DNA from: Pontederia crassipes | Lineage: Eukaryota > Streptophyta > Magnoliopsida > Commelinales > Pontederiaceae | Direction of reading: 5' to 3' | NCBI GenBank assembly: GCA_030549335.1 | Contig: CM060198.1 | Location: forward strand, 47,333,353-47,397,352 | Length of the DNA: 64,000 nt | Shown here: one piece after another, positions 19,116-31,189 of the stretch | How the letters are laid out: each line of letters starts with the position of its first letter | Numbering within the stretch: position 1 is the stretch's first letter | Program-made: the position numbers and the translations under genes | Notes under the pieces: model-generated | The model's database searches: none | Seen by the model: the letters and a program-made list of their open reading frames with translations, nothing else | What the model was told of the DNA's origin: nothing

Positions 19116-21375
19116 TGTAATGCCCCGAAATTTGATCCCACCACGTGGCGAGATCTCCTTTCGGTCGTTACTTTCTTTGGTCTTTCTTGACTCTTTTATT
19201 GACTCAAATGGTCAAGAAGAGTGACACGTAAGCGGAAGACTTAAATAATAAAATATTACATAATAATATAAAGAAATGTGGAAGCTAAATAAACAAAGGG
19301 TACATCAATGTCTCACATAGGCATATAAATGTCCATGCCATAATACAACACTATATGTTTCATCCAAATGAAAATACAACTCGATATGCTGAAAGATAAA
19401 GACTCCATCTAGACCATACGATAATCATGTGCACACGCCACTAAGCTGTAGTAGCCGCACACACATCAACACGGCACGCATCCATATCAAGTACCTGTGG
19501 GGATCACACAGGGGAGCAAGCTCAACCGTTAGCATAAAGCTAAGTGTGAATCCGTATAAATCATAAATTAGTTCCATCAAAATAAGCATGAGGTAAGCCT
19601 GGAAATCAAGTATAAGAGTGAATCGTAATAGAGGAGTCGATAGGATTATCATAGTTCATTCTTTTTCATTTTCTTTCTTTTTCATATTCAGTCTCATGTT
19701 CATTGTTCATATTCACGTTCATAAGGATAAAGTCATTCCATTCATCTTTTGTCATTCATGTTCATATTTTTGAAGAGCTTTTCTTCTTTTAGGGAATATC
19801 ATTGCAGGCACACAAGTGTGCATCTATTTAGACCATGATGGGCCAGTGGGGGATCAGTGCCACGGTGAGTGCCCCGTCGGGCAAGATGACCTCGCGTAAA
19901 GCGGAAACATCCGTAGGGGAGAAACTCCCATCTAGATAGGCAATCGATAACTCTCCTTCTTATTATTTCATGGACCTATCTTTTGATCACTTGGATCAAT
20001 CAAGACCGTAGGGAGCAAAGACAGCTCCAATTCATCATAAGTTACTATTAAGGGAAAGGATAATCATATGGCCAAAGATTTATCAAATCATAGTTGTTAT
20101 TAAAAATTATGTTTATTCTCTGGCCAAGATTCGGACGGCCGAAAGTTAATTCGTTTGATGGATACTAATTTCAGAATGAGAATTTTGATTTAGATAATGT
20201 CAAGATGGTACGCATGTGGTAAAATGGATAACAATAATATTGTGATTAAATCATATATATATATATATATATATATAAAGGCAAATATATTTGCACCTCC
20301 TTGCGACATCTACACATATCTTTAAACAGCACCGATTTAAATCTATTTCCACCTCCTTACGACATCTACATGTATCTATGTACAGCACGGATTTCACGTC
20401 CTTATTCACCATGTGGGAATATATTAATCGACCAAGCACAAAGGAACAAAAAGAGATAACTATAATTATCTAGAGATTTGGAACAAACAGAGACAATTAT
20501 AATTACATAAAGCATTTGTAACCTGCATATAATTTATAAATCACGTGCAAGAGGACAGCATTAGGATCTCTCATTCATTCGTCAACAGAAACTTGTAGAC
20601 ATAACATAATAGCAAAAATGGTCAACCTATCATAGTAATTCATCACTTTAGCACTAACTGGATTTCCTATAACCAAAGCACGATACAACCGTATAACATC
20701 AAAGATATTAAATTCTGAGCAGCATGATATATGGGAAGTGTAGTCAAATCTTCTTATGCAATCACAATATCTGTAATAATTCATGTTAATCTAATTTATT
20801 TGGTGTTTTGTGATGCGGCAAAAAAAAAAAGAATTATTCATTGTATGAATAAGACATCACACGATTCAGTAGATTTAAATTATTTGATAGTAGATCATCA
20901 CAAAGACAAGTTCTATCGGTTCTGTGATGCCGTCAAAAAAATTTATTTAAATCTTCGAGATATGCAAAAATATTATGGAAATATCCTATGATTCAGATCC
21001 CGAAATCACACCTTCTTATCTGTCGTCGGTTTGTCGTTTCATTGGAGCGAGTCCTACTCTTGTCCTCCTCCTCGTCCTACATCACATACACCCGAAGAAC
21101 CTGTCGGAGTTCTTTCTATGTCTTCTGGCCGAACATGAACAGGACAATAGCAGAGAGAGGAATGAGAAAGGAAATTAGAAAAAGTGAGAGGGGTTAAATG
21201 GTTTTTATGGCCATAAATTTGTGGATTCAAAATCTCGGATTTCATGGAGGAAAAAGGGGGTACAAATCTGAGGTGTTAATTGGGTAGTGTTAATTGGGTG
21301 TAATGGTGCATTAATACAAGGATTTGATTTGGTTTTTATTTATTATATTATTTTTTTTGAATGCGGTACGTTACA
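19116..21375 (-). repeat. Gypsy-2 3' LTR (2,260 bp)
   Basis: Bounded by TGTAATGCCC and ACGTTACA. It shares with LTR-1 the CCACGTGG box near the U5 end and a block near 19497-19545 (GGGGATCACACAGGGGAGCA and what follows), but lacks the GGTCGACC cluster. It is the only complete gypsy-2 LTR per unit. Confidence 0.9.
20253..20277. repeat. (AT)n microsatellite in the gypsy-2 LTR
   Basis: About 12 AT dinucleotides here and about 13 at 46243-46269. The matching site in the other LTR (27422-27432) has only about five. It accounts for most of the length difference between the two LTRs. Confidence 0.85.
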
Positions 21376-24300
21376 ATATAATACCCATAGAAAAAGGATT
21401 CGTCCCCGAATCCTGTAATGAATAGGACTCACCGAATAAGTGCGAAAACTCTTTGCGCATCTCGGACTCGAGTTCTCACGTCGCTTCCCTCCCGTGGTGG
21501 TACTTCCATGTGACCTTGACTAATGGTATCTCTTTGTCCTTTCGATATTGTGTTTTATACTCTAAAATCTTCGTGGGATACTTTGCGTAAGTCAGGTCTT
21601 CCTTCAAATTTGGCTCTTTAATCCTCGCGACGTTTGCGTCGTCGTGCTTGAACTTCTGGAGCATGGATACGTGGAAGACATTGTGGACTCTTCCATAGGA
21701 TGGAGGTAGAGCTAACCTACAAGCTCCATCGCCGACTAACTCCAGAACCTCGAAGGGACCAACAAACCGAGGACTAAGCTTCCCTCGTTTGTTGAACCTC
21801 ATAACACCCTTCATCGGAGACACCTTCAGTAGTACCTGATCTCCAGCTCTGAATATCTGCTCTCGTCTCTTCTTGTCGGCATAGCTTTTCTGTCTGGACT
21901 GTGCAGCCTTCATTCTCTTTCGAATTATCTCCACGGTATCAACATATTCTTGAGCTCTGACTGCCAACTCCTCGCTCATAGCTATTTTCTTGCCGACCTC
22001 GCCCTAGTGTGCAGGCGATTGGCAAGGTCTCCCGTACATAGCCTCAAAAGGCGCCATGCCAATGCTAGAGTGAAAACTGTTATTGTACGAGAACTCGATC
22101 AGCGGTAAATGCTCGTCCCAACTGTCGTGCCAATCTAAAGCACATGCTCGGAGCATGTCCTCCAATGTCTGGATCGTCCTCTCGGACTGTCCGTCTGTCT
22201 GTGGGTGGAAGGCTGTACTGTAACTCAATCTGGTGCCGAAAGCCTTTTGCAGACTCTTCCAGAATCTCGATGTGAATCGGGGATCACAGTCCGATACGAT
22301 CGAGACTGGAATCCCATGAAGTCGGATGATCTCTCGTACATATACCTCCAGTAGGCTCTCCACTGACTGCTTCCACTTGATCGGAATGAAGTGAGCTGCC
22401 TTCGTCAACCTATCGACCACGACCCAAATGGCGTCATGACCCTTCTTTGTCCTGGGCAGACCTGAGACAAAATCCATCGTGATGTTCTCCCACTTCCATT
22501 CCGGTACTCCTAGCGGCTTCATCAGACCATAGGGTCGTTGGTGCTCGGCCTTTACCTGCTGACATACAAGGCACTTGGAGACGTAATCCGCTATCTCTCT
22601 CTTCATGTCGTGCCACCAGAAGCTGCGTCTGACATCCCTGTACATCTTCGTGCTGCCCGGATGTATTGCAAACTCTGACTTATGGCCTTCATCGAGCACC
22701 TCTCGTCTGACTGTAGCATCATTCGGAACCCAGAGGCAATTCCGATACCTAATCCCTCCATCATTGCCAACCTTGAAGTCTTCAGGTTCATTCTGATACC
22801 TCTTGAACATCTTCGTGTACTCGGTGTTGGCCATTTGTGCTGTGATAATTCTGCTGATCATGCTTGGTTGTAACTGGTGCATCATCAGTATTAGCCTGTG
22901 TCCTACAGTTCGAGGATTCCACTGGTTAAGTTCCTCAATCATCTCATACCTGCGTAGCTGGAGGAAAGCTAGCGAAGCCTCCCATTTCTGACTGAGAGTG
23001 TCGGCCACTGAGTTCGCCTTGCCGGGGTGATAGTTGATCGCGAACTCGTAGTCTTTGAGGAACTCCATCCATCGTCTCTGTCGCATGTTTAGGTCCTTCT
23101 GGGTGAAGACATATTTCAGGCTCTTACGGTCGGTGAACACCTGAAACTCTTCACCATACAGGTAGTGCCTCCAGATCTTCAGAGCGAACACGATCGCTGC
23201 AAGTCCCAGATCGTGCGTTGGATAGTTCACTTCGTGTTTCTTTAATTGTCATGAGGCGTAGGCCACTACCTTCTCGTGCTGCATGAGGACACATCCCAAT
23301 CCAGTGCCACAAGCATCACTGTAAATCGTGTACCCTCCGCTCCCTGATGGCAGAGTGAGGATCGGAGCGGAGGTCAACCTATTCTTCAGCTCTTGAAAAC
23401 TGCTCTCGCACGTATCTGTCCAGATGAACTTCTCATTTTTTCTTCGTCAAATGAGTGAGTGGAGCTGCAATCTTCGAGAAATCCCGGATGAAACGCCTGT
23501 AGTAGCCAGCTAGACCGAGGAAGCTGCGGATCTCCGTCGCATTCTTTGGTCTGACCCAGTTGGTCACTGCCTCGACCTTCGCTGGGTCTACTGCTATGCC
23601 TTGTCTGGATACAATGTGCCCCAAGAACATCATCTGTTCCATCCAGAACTCACACTTGGAGAACTTTGCGAAAAGTCGATACTGGCGCAAAGTCTCCAAT
23701 ACGATCCGTAGTTGCTCTCGGTGCTGCTCTGGGCTGGAGGAGTAGATCATGATGTCATCCACGAAGACGATCACAAACTGATCCAAATGCTGTTCGAATA
23801 CCCTATTCATAAGATCCATGAACGCTGCTAGGGCATTCGTCAGTCCGAAAGGTATAACTGTGAATTCATAGTGGCCATAGCGCGATCTGAAAGTAGTCTT
23901 CGGCACATCTTCTTCTGCGACTCTCAACTGGTGATAGCCGCTCCTCAAGTCGATCTTCAAAAACACCGAGGCCTTGGACAGCTGGTCAAATAAGTCGTCG
24001 ATCCTGGGCAACGGGTATTTGTTCTTGATCGTGACCTTGTTCAACATTCGGTAGTCGATGCAGAGTCGTAGCGATCCATCATTCTTCTTGACAAACAAAA
24101 CCGGAGCACCCCAAGGAGAGACACTAGGTCGGATGAACCCCTTGTCGAGTAACTCCTGAATCTGTTTCTTCAGTTCTAGCATCTCCGTTGGGGCCATGCG
24201 ATAGGGAGCCTTGGAGATCGGTGCCGTCCCTGGTGTCAAGTTGATCCTGAAGTTGATCTCTCTCCTTGGCGATAGTCCGAAGATGTCATCTGGAAAGACA

Positions 24301-25113
24301 TTCGGAAAGTCTCGTACTATGTCAATCTGGTGCAGAGTCGGTGTCTGTGCGTCGACTATCGTCACGCTCGCCAAGTACCCTCTGCATCCCTTTTGTAGCA
24401 GCTTGTGGGCCTTCATGGCGGATAATATGATTCCGCTGTCCGGCTTCGATGTACCTCTGATCATCGTCTTCTTATTGCCATGGTTGCCGATGATAACCTT
24501 CTTTTGCTTACATATAATCGATGCATCGTGGTATGACAGCCAATACATACCTAAGATGACATCGTAGTCCACCATGGGGATTACAATCAAATCGGAGGAA
24601 AATTTTTTTCCATCCACAACAACTGGTTCCTCGGGAAGGTATTTCACCGTGTGGAGGATCCCCATTGGTGTCTTTACATTCGTACTGTGTTCCATCCCTC
24701 TTATAGGTACACTAAGGGTGGAAACACACGCCTCAGAAATAAAAGAGTGATGCACCCGAATCAAACAGTACAACCATAGGAAGACCTGCTATGAGAAGAG
24801 TACCTCGGATAACATCATTATCCTGTGGGGCCGCATCTGCTTGGATGTTGTAGAGACGTCCTAGTACCCGTCCTGCGCCTCTCTGGTTCTTCGTCGGGCA
24901 ATCTCTGACAAAATGTCCAGCCTTGCCGCATCCGATGCAGCTGCCGTTCTTCATGCGACACTCCCCTCTATGGGGCCTATTGCAGTAGACGCAGTTCAGC
25001 ACATCCTGTTGCTGTGGTGCCGGTGGTTGTCTCGGAGGTTGTGGAGCAGGTGCATATCGCTGAGGTTGTGGCTGAGGTTCACATTCGTCATTAGTTAGTA
25101 TCATTCTTTGCAT
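21371..25113 (-). pseudogene. Gypsy-2 pol (zinc knuckle, protease, RT, RNase H, integrase, chromodomain), broken
   Basis: Starts with a knuckle CIGCGKAGHFVRDC and protease LFDSGAS near 24760, where a 2-base loss shifts the frame. RT ORF (24773-23433) has [19 protein letters not shown] and [10 protein letters not shown]. One extra T near 23440 shifts the frame into RNase H. The next ORF (23230-22004) has the H2C2 integrase zinc region ([18 protein letters not shown]) and a D-D-E core ([25 protein letters not shown]). A TAG at 22003-22001 replaces Trp of AHWGEVG. The chromodomain part (21979-21476) ends in TGA at 21478-21476 where gypsy-1 keeps Trp. Unit 1 also has an R in TDRKSLKY where other copies have H. 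Confidence 0.88.
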
Positions 25114-25187
25114 GTTCTTAAATCACTTTACTTCTACATCACCTGGGGCTAGCGAGGTGCGGGCTGGCGGGGAGCCTCGTGCTGTGG

Positions 25188-26105
25188 CTATTGGTAGGGT
25201 TGATGGCGGCGATCGTGGCATGCATCTCTGCGAGCTGGGCGGCGATCTTCCCATCTTGGCTTAGCCGGCTCTGTTGCTCGCGCCGGCTCTTTCTTCAGTT
25301 CTTTTTTCCGCATCTGGATCTGTCGTTCAATTCTGTATGCCATGCGAACAGCACCGTGCAAGTCGATCTCAGCTCCATAGACGACTTTCTCACGAATGGT
25401 GTGGTGGAGACCGTCAAGGAACTGCTCGGCGCGATCTGTCTCATCCATCTTATCCTTACTATAGCGCTCCAGCTGGATAAAATGAGCATGGTACTCAGCC
25501 ACTGTCAAGTTGTCTTGGCGCAACTCTTTGAATTCTTTGGACTTCTCTTTCCTTCTAAAGGAAGGGGCGTACTGAGCTTCAAATAGTTCTTTGAAACTAG
25601 TCCAAGGGATAGCCCTCTGATCCGGAAAACTGGTCGCACGTGCCGTCTCCCACCAGTCGCTGGCCCGATCGATGAGCATGTGGATGACATAACGAACCTT
25701 GTTGTCTTCGCCGCATCTGCCAGTGTCGAACAAATTCTCCATCTGAGTAAGCCACTGCACTGCTTCTTCATAATTCACTGCCCCCCTGAAGTAAGGTGGG
25801 TGCAGTTTCAGGAACTCCTGAATCGTATCTTCCCTGGGAGGAGCCATCGGTGGTGCTGGTGCAGCTGGAGGAGGAGGTGGTGCCTGGTACATCGGCACTG
25901 AGAATGTCGGCTGTTGTGAAGGCGGTGGGAGCTCCGGCTGTTGTACTGGAGGGAGCTCCTGCTGCAAATCCTCCCCTACTTGACTCTCAGGAGCAGAGTC
26001 AAGTCCATTAGTGACGATATCTGGGGTAGCCGCAATGCGACCACCTCTGCGTCCACGCCCACGACCTTTGCCGCGTCTGGATGTTGAGCGTGTCGTGGGA
26101 GCCAT
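25188..26105 (-). pseudogene. Gypsy-2 gag, shortened
   Basis: A 305-codon frame with an Arg/Gly-rich N-terminus, Pro/Gln linker (QELPPVQQPELPP), gag core (YFRGAVNYEEAVQWL, ASDWWETAR, FKELFEAQYAPSFRRKEKS) and a basic tail. It ends in TAG at 25190-25188 after HQPYQ, at a site where gypsy-1 has Gln, and the zinc knuckle sits downstream in another frame. It is the longest intact gag in the window, but it has lost its RNA-binding end. Confidence 0.83.
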
Positions 26106-26273
26106 CTATATAATATAACAATTCATTTCAATAAACAATTCATAACTTTAAAAATCAAAATACTTCTTACTTTACTTTGCGACGGTTGAGTGTGGCGGTA
26201 GCTCTGGTGGGTGCACATGGACCATACTTAACCTATGCTCTATATCTAGGATGTCAAGAGAGTTCTATCGTTA

Positions 26274-26286
26274 GGTTTTGATACCA
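26274..26286 (-). other. Gypsy-2 primer binding site, two mismatches
   Basis: Minus-strand TGGTATCAAAACC, differing from the initiator-Met PBS of gypsy-1 at two G-to-A positions. Both are transitions of the type expected from cytosine deamination on the opposite strand. Confidence 0.8.
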
Positions 26287-26290
26287 TAAA

Positions 26291-28077
26291 TGTAACGTCG
26301 CGAAATTCGACCCCGCCACGTGGCGAGATCTCCTTTCGGTCGTTATTTTCTTTGGTCTTTCTTGACTCTTTTATTGACTCAAATGGTCAAGAAGAGTGAC
26401 ACGTAAGTGGAAGACTTAAATAATAAAATATTACACAATAATATAAAAAAATGCGGAAGCTAAATAAACAAAGGGTACATCAATGTCTCACATAGGCATA
26501 TAAAGGTCCATGCCATAATACAACACTATAGGTTTCATCCAAATGAAAATACAACTCGATATGCTGAAAGATAAAGACTCCATCTAGACCATACGATAAC
26601 CATGTGCACACGCCACCAAGCTGTAGTCGCCGCACACACATCAACACGGCACGCATCCATATCAAGTACCTGTGGGGATCACACAGGGGAGCAAGTTCAA
26701 CCGTTAGCATAAAGCTAAGTGTGAATTCGTATAAATCATAAATTAGTTCCATCAAAATAAGCATGAGGTAAGCCTGGAAATCAAGTATAAGAGTGAATCG
26801 TAATAGAGGAGTCGATAGGATGATCATACTTCATTCTTTTTTCTTTCTTTTTCATGTTCAGTCTCATGTTCATTGTTCATATTCACGTTCATAAGGATAA
26901 AGTCATTCCATTCATCTTTTGTCATTCATGTTCATATTTTTGAAGAGCTCTTCTTCTTTTAGGGAATATCATTGCAGGCACACAAGTGTGCATCTATCTA
27001 GACCATGGTGGGCCAGTGGGGGATCAGTGCCACGGTGAGTGCCCCGTCGGGCAAGATGACCTCGCGTAAAGTGGAAACATCCGTAGGGGAGAAACTCCCA
27101 TCTAGATAGGCAATCGATAACTCTCCTTCTTATTATTTCATGGACCTGTCTTTTGATCACTTGGATCAATCAAGGCCGTAGGGAGCAAAGACAGCTCCAA
27201 TTCATCATAAGTTACTATTAAGGGAAAGGATAATCATATGGCCAAAGATTTATCAAATCATAGTTGTTACTAAAAATCATGTTTATTCTCTGGCCAAGAT
27301 TCGGACGGCCGAAAGTTAATTCGTTTGATGGATACTAATTTCAGAATGAGAATTTTGATTTAGATAATGCCAAGATGGTACGCATGTGGTAAAATGGATA
27401 ACAATAATATTGTGATTAAATCATATATATATAAAGGCAAATATATTTGCACCTCCTTACGACATCTACACATATATTTAAACAGCACCGATTTAAATCT
27501 ATTTCCACCTCTTTACGACATCTACATGTATCTATGTACAGCACGGATTTCACGTCCTTATTCACCATGTGGGAATATATTAATCGACCAAGCACAAAGG
27601 AACAAAAAGAGATAACTATAATTATCTAGAGATTTGGAAAAAACAGAGACAATTATAATTACATAAAGCATTTGTAACCTGCATATAATTTATAAATCAC
27701 GTGCAAGAGGACAGCATTAGGATCTCTCATTCATTCGCCAACAGAAACTTGCAGACATAACATAATAGCAAAAATGGTCAACCTATCATAGTAATTCATC
27801 ACTTTAGCACTAACTGGATTTCCTATAACCAAAGCACGGTACAACCGTATAACATCAAAGATATTAAATTCTGAGCAGCATGATATATGGGAAGTGTAGT
27901 CAAATCTTCTTATGCAATCACAATATCGTAATAATTCATGTTAATCTAATTTATTTGGTGTTTTGTGATGCGGCAAAAAAAAAGAATTATTCATTGTATG
28001 AATAAGACATCACACGATTCAGTAGATTTAAATTATTTGATAGTAGATCATCACAAAGACAGGTTCTATCGGTTCTA
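26291..28077 (-). repeat. Gypsy-2 5' LTR, truncated at the array junction
   Basis: Matches 19116 to about 20924 of the 3' LTR, then stops in mid-LTR where gypsy-1 sequence begins. About 450 bp containing the U3 start is missing, so this LTR has lost its own promoter end. Confidence 0.9.
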
Positions 28078-29746
28078 TGAAGACGTATTTCAGGCTCTTG
28101 TGGTCGGTAAACACCTGAAACTTTTCACCGTATAGGTAGTGCCTCCATATCTTTAGCGCGAACACAATCGCCGCTAACTCCAGATCGTGTGTCGGATAGT
28201 TCACCTCGTGTTTCTTTAGCTGTCTCGAGGCATAGGCGACTATCTTTCCGTGCTGCATCAGGACACATCCCAGGATGGTACCACAAGCATCACTATAGAT
28301 GGTGTACCCTCTGCTCCCCGAAGGAAGAGTAAGAATTGGAGCGGAGGTCAGCCTGTTCTTCAGCTTCTGAAAGTTGGTCTCGCACTTATCCGTCCAGACG
28401 AACTTCTCATTCTTCTTAGTCAGGTGAGTGAGCGGGGCCGCAATCTTCGAGAAATTCCGAATGAAACGTCGGTAGTAGCCCGCTAGACCGAGGAAGCTGC
28501 AGATCTCCATTGCATTCTTCGGTCTGACCCAATTGGCCACTGCTTTGACCTTTGCTGAGTCCACTGCTATGCCGTCTTTGGACACGATGTGCCCTAGGAA
28601 CATCATTTGTTCCATCCAGAACTCACATTTGGAGAATTTTGCGAAGAGTCGATGTTGATGCAAGGTTTCCAAGACGATCCGTAGATGCTCCGGTGCTGCT
28701 CCGGGCTAGAGGAGTAGATTAAGATGTCATCTACAAAGACGATCATAAACTGATCTAGGTGTTTCTTGAACACCCGGTTCATCAGGTCCATGAACGCTGT
28801 AGGGGCGTTCGTCAGTCCGAAAGGCATGACCGTAAACTCATAGTGGCCATACCGCGATCGAAAAGCAGTCTTGTGCACATCTTCCTCTGTAACTCTCAGC
28901 TGGTGATAACCGCTTCTCAAGTCGATCTTTGAAAATACAAAAGCCTTAGACAGCTGATCGAACAAGTCGTCGATCCTGGGCAGCGGGTACTTATTCTTAA
29001 TTGTTACTTTATTCAGCATTCGGTAGTCGATGCAGAGTCATAGCGATCCATCCTTTTTCTTTACAAACAGAATCGGAGCACTCCAAGGGGAGACACTAGG
29101 CGAACCCCTTGTCGAGTAACTCTTGTATATGTTTCTTCAGTTCTAGCATCTCCGTCGGGGCCATTCGGTAGGGAGCTTTGGAGATCGGTGTCGTCTCTGG
29201 TGCTACATCAATTCTGAAGTCAATCTCCCTCTGCGGCGGCAATTCGGAGATGTCCTCTGGAAAGACATCTGAAAAATCTCGAACCACGTCGACTTGTTGT
29301 AGAGCTAGTGTCGGTGTATCCGCTACGATTATGCTGGCCAAGTATCCTCTGCAATCTTTCTGTAGTAACTTGTGTGCCTTTATGACTGACAAGATGATCC
29401 CGCTGTCCGACTTCGATGTTCATCTGATCACCGTTTTCTTTTTGCCATTGTTGTCGATGACAACTTTCTTTTTCTTACAGATAACTGATGCATCATGGTA
29501 CGACAACCAGTCCATACCTAAGATGACATTGTAGTCTACCATAGGGATCATGATCAAAATAGCGGAGAAGTTCTTCCCATCCACATCAATCGGTATTTCG
29601 GGAAAATACCTTGCTGTGTGGAGGGTCTCCATTGGTGTCCTTATGTTCATTCTATGTTCCATCCCCTTAATAGGTATACTAAGGGAGGAAGCACATGCCT
29701 CATAAATAAAAGAGTGCAAAGCACCCGAATAAAAAATCACAAGCAT
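28028..29746 (-). pseudogene. Gypsy-1 pol remnant in unit 2, reading across the junction
   Basis: Protease remnant (YSGA), RT with [13 protein letters not shown] (V to M against unit 1) and RNase H as far as [12 protein letters not shown]. The last open frame (28672-28028) continues through the junction and adds about 16 residues read from antisense gypsy-2 LTR before stopping. This chimeric tail is an accident of the breakpoint. Confidence 0.82.
28064..28090. other. Array junction 1 (gypsy-2 LTR joined to gypsy-1 RNase H)
   Basis: Left of about 28076 the sequence is the gypsy-2 LTR (compare 20911-20925). Right of about 28078 it is the gypsy-1 RNase H region (compare 2073 onward). The two parents share only a few bases at the switch (TTCT before it, TGA after it), with one base that fits neither parent. 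No long homology is visible, which suggests end joining or template switching made the first duplication rather than recombination between repeats. Confidence 0.9.
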
Positions 29747-31016
29747 AGGTAAGCCTGCAATAGAAAGAGTACCTCGGATAACGTCGTTATATTATGGAGC
29801 CGTCTGCTTGAGCAGTGTAGAGACGTCCCGGTACTCCTCCCGCACCTCTACGATTCTTTGTGGGACAATTCCGAACGAAGTGTCCCGTCTTTCCACATCT
29901 GACGCATGTACCGTTCTTCCAACGGCACTCTTCAGAATGGGGCTTTAGGCAGTAGGTGCAATTTGATGTGCCATATTGCTGAGGTGCCGGTGGTTGTCGT
30001 GGGGGCTGCGGTGCAGGTGCCTGTTGCTGAGGCTGAGCCTGGTGAGGTGCTGGTGGATGGGGAGCCTCGCATTGTGGCCTCTGATAGGGTTGGTGGCGAT
30101 TGTCACGACGTGCATCCTTGCGAGCTGAGCGATGATCCTCCCACCTCGGCTTAGATGACTCTGTAGCTCACGCCGGCTCTTTCTTCAATTCTTCATGTCG
30201 CATTTCAATCTCCCGTTCGATCCTATATGCAATCCGAACTGCTCCATGCAAATCAATTTATGCTCCATAGACGACTCTCGCTCGGATGGTATGATGGAGG
30301 CCATCGAGAAACTGCTCAGCACGTTCAGTCTCATCCATGTGGCTCTTACAGTAGCGCTCCAACTGAATGAAGCGCAAGTGATATTCCGATACGGTCATGT
30401 TGCCTTGACGTAGATCCTTGAACTCCTTTGTATTTTCCTTTCTCCTATAGGATGGAGCGTACTAAGCTTCAAAAAGTTCCTTGAATCTTGTCCAAGGAAT
30501 ACTCGTTTGATTCAAGAAACTAGTCTCCCGTGCTGTCTCCCACCAATCGCTGGCTCGACCGGTGAGCATGTGAATGGCGTAAAAAATCTTGTTGTCTTCG
30601 CCACATCTGCCTGTGACAAACAATTGCTCCATCTTAGTGAGCCACTGAACTGCCTCCTCATAATTCACCACCCCCCTGAAATAGGGCAGGTGCAATTTCA
30701 AGAATTGTTGAATCGTATCGGGAGGAGGAACTATCAGTAGTGCTAAAGGAGGGAACGACATCTGGTACATAGGTACTGAGTACGTCAGTTGCTGTGAGGA
30801 TGGTTGGAGCTCCTACGATTGCACAGGAGGAAGCTCCTGTGGTTGCACAGGAGGAAGCTCCTGTTGCACATCCTCTCCTACTTGTCTCTCCGGGGCGGAA
30901 TTAAGTCCATTTATAACAATCTCTGGGGTAACCGCGACATGGTCACCTTCATGTCCGCGCCCACGGCCTCTGCCGCGTCGGCCACTGAACGAGTAGTATG
31001 AGCCATCTATAAACAT
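29747..31016 (-). pseudogene. Gypsy-1 gag in unit 2, with an additional stop
   Basis: As in unit 1, but a further CAG-to-TAG stop after LPPVQS near 30815 cuts the frame at 67 codons. The same new stop is in unit 3 (near 56808) and not in unit 1. Confidence 0.8.
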
Positions 31017-31189
31017 AACAATTTCATTTCAATAAACAATCACAACTTTAAAAGCATAAATATTCTTACTTTGCTCTGCGACGGATGGGTGTGGCGGTAG
31101 CTCTGGTGGGTGCATATGGACCATACTTAGGCTTAACTCTATTTCTAGGACGTCAAGAGAGTCCTAGCGTTAGGCTCTGATACCATTAA

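Larger units (their letters stand above)
2073..28077. repeat. Tandem array unit 1 (about 26 kb)
   Basis: First copy of a large direct repeat. The base at 2073 matches 28078 and 54071, and the order of elements (gypsy-1, MULE, CRINKLY4-like gene, gypsy-2) then repeats with near identity. The left edge lies inside the RNase H region of gypsy-1. To the left of 2073 gypsy-1 simply continues to its 3' LTR, so this is the outermost unit on this side. Private differences from units 2 and 3 include an extra 24-bp GC-rich repeat in the left MULE TIR and a one-base loss near 2581. Confidence 0.95.
19116..28077 (-). mobile_element. Gypsy-2: Ty3/gypsy chromovirus, 5' LTR cut by the array junction
   Basis: A minus-strand element related to gypsy-1 but better preserved. 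3' LTR 19116-21375, pol 21371-25113, gag 25188-26105, PBS 26274-26286, 5' LTR 26291-28077 (incomplete). LTR copies look only a few percent different, mostly transitions plus a longer (AT)n in the 3' copy, so it appears younger than gypsy-1. It inserted into a CACTA element. Its right flank and target duplication are missing because the array breakpoint lies inside its LTR. Confidence 0.9.
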
